Shown here piece by piece: positions 60,531 to 64,000 of a stretch of 64,000 nucleotides of DNA. The stretch spans positions 620,001 to 684,000 of the forward strand of contig NC_089457.1 of the NCBI RefSeq assembly GCF_026210795.1, written 5' to 3'. The position numbers and the translations under genes are program-made. This stretch comes from Rhizophagus irregularis (Eukaryota; Glomeromycota; Glomeromycetes; Glomerales; Glomeraceae). Below the pieces are notes generated by a model. It saw only the letters and a list, made by a program, of their open reading frames with translations. It searched no databases and was not told where the DNA came from. The stretch's first letter is position 1. The number at the start of each line of letters is the position of its first letter.

Positions 60531-60730
60531 AACTATTGTTAGTTATTGTTAGTTATTGTTAGTTATGATTAGTTATGGTTAGTCATGGTTAGTCATGGTT
60601 AGTTATAGTTAGTTATAGTTAATTATGGTTAGTTATAGTTAGTTGTGGTTAGTTATGGTTAGTTATGGTTAGTTGTGGTTAGTTGTGGTTAGTTATGGTT
60701 AGTTGTGGTTAGTTATGGTTAGTTATTGTA
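60531..60730. repeat. 10-bp minisatellite, 20 units (AGTTATGGTT)
   Basis: Twenty contiguous 10-mers with no length change. Differences are almost all at positions 3, 5 and 7 to 8 (for example AGTTGTGGTT, AGTCATGGTT, AGTTATTGTT). All three frames on the plus strand contain stops within a few units. Confidence 0.9.
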
Positions 60731-61633
60731 ATCCTCAATATCTAAATCTAGGATTTAAGTTTTGGGATGATTGAATTTTCGGATATGAATATATTCAGCA
60801 TATGTTCCAACTTCCAAATTGGTTTTCAACATGGTTAAACAGAAACCATGTTTTTGTTTGGTACCCGGATTTTTTGACAATAAATTGTATTATTCATAAT
60901 TTTCGTAAATTTTTTAAAATCAAAGGAATATGATAACAAAAGAATATATATAAATATTATATATATACGATACGATTAAAACCAACAACAAACAAATAAT
61001 AATAATTTAAATAATAATAATAATACTAATAATAATAATGTTAATAATAATGTTAATAATAATGCCAATAATAATAATTTTAATAATGATGGTAATAATG
61101 ATGATAATAATGATAATAGTAATAATAATAATGATGATGAATATAATAATAATAATGATAATAACTGCGACTATAATAATTAATAATAATAAATAACAAC
61201 AACAACAACAACGAAATTAACGAAATTCATTTCTTTGTTTATTAAAAAAGTTTATTATTTAATTATATAAATATATATACTGTATATATAAATATATATT
61301 TTTTTTTATTTTTTTTTTATATATTTTTGGTAAATTTCGCCCGGAATTAACATATTTACATATTACATAAATTTATGATAATCGATATACCAAACTATTT
61401 TCATTTTCGTGGAATTACCAAAAATTAATTCCCCAAATTTTTTTTGTTTATTAAAAAGTTACCAAATCAATTTACTTGTCACTTCGCTAAAATAAATAAA
61501 TAATGTTTACAATACATATAGTACATATGTTGTGCTTTAGTGATAATTTGTGTCAAATGTGTCAAATGTGGTGATGTTCACAAATATGAATCTGACCTTT
61601 AGGATTATTATGTTGATATTTATCTAGCTAAGG
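60731..61633. other. Intergenic with an AAT-rich microsatellite
   Basis: Bases 60990-61195 are mostly AAT/GAT triplets. One frame is open for about 68 codons of Asn/Asp but has no ATG and a stop just upstream. No gene supported. Confidence 0.45.
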
Positions 61634-61635
61634 TA

Positions 61636-61791
61636 CAGTTCTCCCTCTCTATAATGAATTTTTTATATAGTGAATAACTTGTTATAATGAAGAAAAGTTC
61701 AGGTACAGATTTTTTTTTATAATAAAATGACCCTGAATTTCTCATTGTAACGATTTTTAATCCCCAGCCCATAGGATTCAGGGTGAACTTG
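61636..61791. mobile_element. Possible TA-flanked mini-element
   Basis: The left end CAGTTCTCCCTCTCTATAAT and the right end, read inward, CAAGTTCACCCTGAATCC are imperfect inverted repeats. TA borders both (61634-61635 and 61792-61793). The 156-bp body has no coding capacity. Confidence 0.4.
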
Positions 61792-61793
61792 TA

Positions 61794-64000
61794 CATTAAG
61801 AATGAATAATTTATAGTTAAAAACTTAAAAAAACCATTATTTAATCAGTATTAGAAATTCTCAGAATATATGCAATTCGCAATTCGTTCTTATGTGCATA
61901 AATTTACTTACAAAACTCGGAAAACGGAAACAGTTGTAAGCCCGGGGTAAACGCGAATATTTGGTGATGGTCACGTGAATCAACAGAAAAGAACACCACG
62001 GTGTCCAACACATGTAGACAATACAGTACATGTACATTTTGTCCTCCATTTCGCTCCAGACAATTAGTTTATATTAATTAATAAAAATAGGTTACTATTC
62101 ATCTGGTACGCGTTATGGCGCAAAATCCATTATACAAATTATAATTGCGGGTATACAAAAAAAAAAAAAAAAAAAAAAAAAGAGTTTGTTGAAAACTCCG
62201 ATAAATGATCAATTTTTCTAATTTGTATTCCAAGGAAATTCCGATAAAAAAAATTTTTTATAGAGTAATAATTATAAAAAAATATTTTAAAATTATATAT
62301 AGAATAAATGTATAAATTATTGTTTGTATCAAAACTAAATTGAAATTATTTTTTCAGTTGATTAGGAATATTCGGAATTTTACTATTTTACTGACCGATA
62401 TTTTTATAATATTGGCAACGATGTGCATTCTTTCAATTCTTCCAATTCCAAGACTTTCCAAATGCCAATAAATTCTTATTGGAAGTTTCCAATGTACATA
62501 GAAATAAATATTCGTATATATTAAAATTAATGTATAGAAATATTGAAATCTTTTCAATTCTTCTAATTCCAAGCCTTCCAATTCTAATAAAATGTCATTG
62601 GAAGCTTCCAATGCATATCACTACCTATAGTTCACCGCAATATTCTAACTATAACTTAGTTATTGGATGGGGATATCGGACTTCGAAGACCGATACTCAT
62701 CCAATAATTATTATTAATATTCCGTTAATAATTTCTCTAGGTTTATTAGTTTGTTAAATCTTTTGAGAATATAAATAATATGTATAAATATGGATTTCTT
62801 CGCGTATTGCTACCCATTCTTCTGTTAATTTAAAAAGAAAAAAGTTCCATAAAAAATTTATCATAAAAGTTGTCGATTTTTTGTTACGCAAAGTAAATTA
62901 TTACTATAATTGTGAAATAATAATTTTATTTTTAAATTAATTGATCATAATCTTTAAAGCTCTTAATAATGCGATATTAATTGGTTTTCATGAAAAGTAA
63001 ATTTGAATATTATAATATGCAATAATAAACACTTCTGGATATCGGAAGCCGAAATTTTGTGCTAAGGATGAAAATGTCGTACTTAATAATTAGAGGTAAA
63101 AGGACTAACCGCATTAGTTCGATTATCACTCTATGCAGCATAAGCTAAATTGCAAAAATTAAGTTGGTTGTACCGTAGTAAAACCATGACCCTACTGGTT
63201 TCACCCGGCTTTGACGGGGTCAACCTGACCCATTCTATGAATAAAATGATACATATAGGTAGTAACTTCAATGGTCGTGCCAAGTCACGCCAATATCTAA
63301 GAACTGCAAAACGAAATTTGGAGTCTTGGATCATCAATTTTCTTTCTATAAAACCCATAATTATTCTTTATGTATTTGACGATTTTAGGAGAATAAGTTT
63401 GAAGCCAAAGTAAATATGCTCGAAAAAAAGGGATGTTATATATATATATATATGTATATATGAAGGAAGAAAAAAAATTTATAAAATCATTTGACATAGT
63501 GCATATATATATTAAAAATTACTTTTCATAACATGAAAAACAAACTCGAGTCTGAAACAGATTTGGCACAAAATGTTGAAATTCATACAACATAATACAG
63601 CATATTAATAATATTTTTATAAAGATTATTTTGATAAAAGAAATTGTATAAACGTTATTATTTTATTCCTCTATACAGTACATCAATTTCGATAATATTG
63701 TTGCGGACGATCATATTTATTTCATGTTAAGGAATTGTGCAACATTATTAATATTATTGTTATTTAGTTATTGATTGTAATTATTCATTGAAATGATTAT
63801 TGTTTACTGCCTGTCAAAAATACTGAGGGATTCATCAAAAGATTAAATTGGATCATCGAAAGAATCGTATTTTATGTTGATCCTTGGCAAAGGACGAGAT
63901 TGGTGTTTTGTTATTACTTAAATTTTACTGTATGATACTAAGAAATTCGTAAAGTCACCATGTTCTTAATATAGATTATTCTAAGATTTTAAATTGTCTA
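61794..64000. other. Distal region with repeat debris and possible exon at the edge
   Basis: Holds a TCACGTGA (61971-61978), an imperfect direct repeat of a TTGGAAGCTTCCAA-containing block (about 62430-62615), a hairpin near 62660-62706 and a more GC-rich patch at 63131-63358. A 47-codon open stretch near 63800-63935 (KNTEGFIKRLNWIIERIVFY) could be an exon continuing a gene beyond the window, but it lacks a start codon. Confidence 0.35.

Noticed and set aside
60990-61195. Open Asn/Asp-rich frame of about 68 codons
   Set aside because: It is an AAT/GAT microsatellite with no ATG and a stop immediately upstream; no flanking coding sequence or splice sites support an exon.
62354-62611. 85-codon minus-strand frame with Leu/Glu repeats
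   Set aside because: The apparent repeat comes from the duplicated palindromic DNA block; no conserved domain and a plus-strand frame over the same bases is equally open.

Overview
The window looks like nuclear DNA of an arbuscular mycorrhizal fungus (Glomeromycotina, Rhizophagus-like). This is inferred, not proven. The evidence is extreme AT richness, short AT-rich introns, a MATA-type HMG-box gene, a Sel1-repeat remnant, a trichome-birefringence-like (TBL) protein, a 3CxxC zinc protein and many DNA transposons in different stages of decay. No prokaryotic, viral or organellar signature was seen.

Layout. Bases 1-5021 form a compact housekeeping cluster: the 3' part of a WD40 subunit of TFIIIC (Tfc6/Sfc6/GTF3C2 type, + strand), a TBL/PC-esterase-like membrane protein (-), guanylate kinase (+) and the proteasome assembly chaperone UMP1/POMP (-). 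Bases 5022-12900 are gene-poor, with a Sel1 fragment, a two-unit coiled-coil protein (-) and one unidentified coding relic. Bases 12948-18130 hold a long, mostly disordered protein (+), a tRNA-Thr(TGT) with a Pol III terminator, and a nine-exon PPIL1-type cyclophilin (-). Bases 18131-45200 are a transposon-rich block: a decayed Mutator-like element (about 21.3-25.5 kb) carrying a 382-bp MITE, a pogo/Tigger element with perfect 26-bp terminal inverted repeats (25690-27748), a second inverted copy of the same MITE (29859-30240), a MITE with GC-rich ends, a 476-bp near-perfect palindrome, two TA-flanked mini-elements or MITEs with internal repeats, three poly(A)-tailed retroposons (two with exact target-site duplications), and a seven-copy satellite. 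A 3CxxC zinc-finger gene (33652-34182) sits inside this block. Bases 45.2-64 kb hold a possible micro-gene with a 9-bp repeat and one intact HMG-box gene (49914-50801). The last 13 kb has no gene I can support, only AT-rich DNA, minisatellites and small hairpin elements.

The host genes act in Pol III transcription, nucleotide salvage, proteasome assembly, protein folding and gene regulation; I see no shared pathway. The most notable features are a TBL protein that has apparently lost both catalytic residues of its family, recurrence of the 8-mer TCACGTGA, twin inverted MITEs, the long palindrome, retroposons sharing a 3' end, and a retroposon carrying a small coding sequence of unknown origin.
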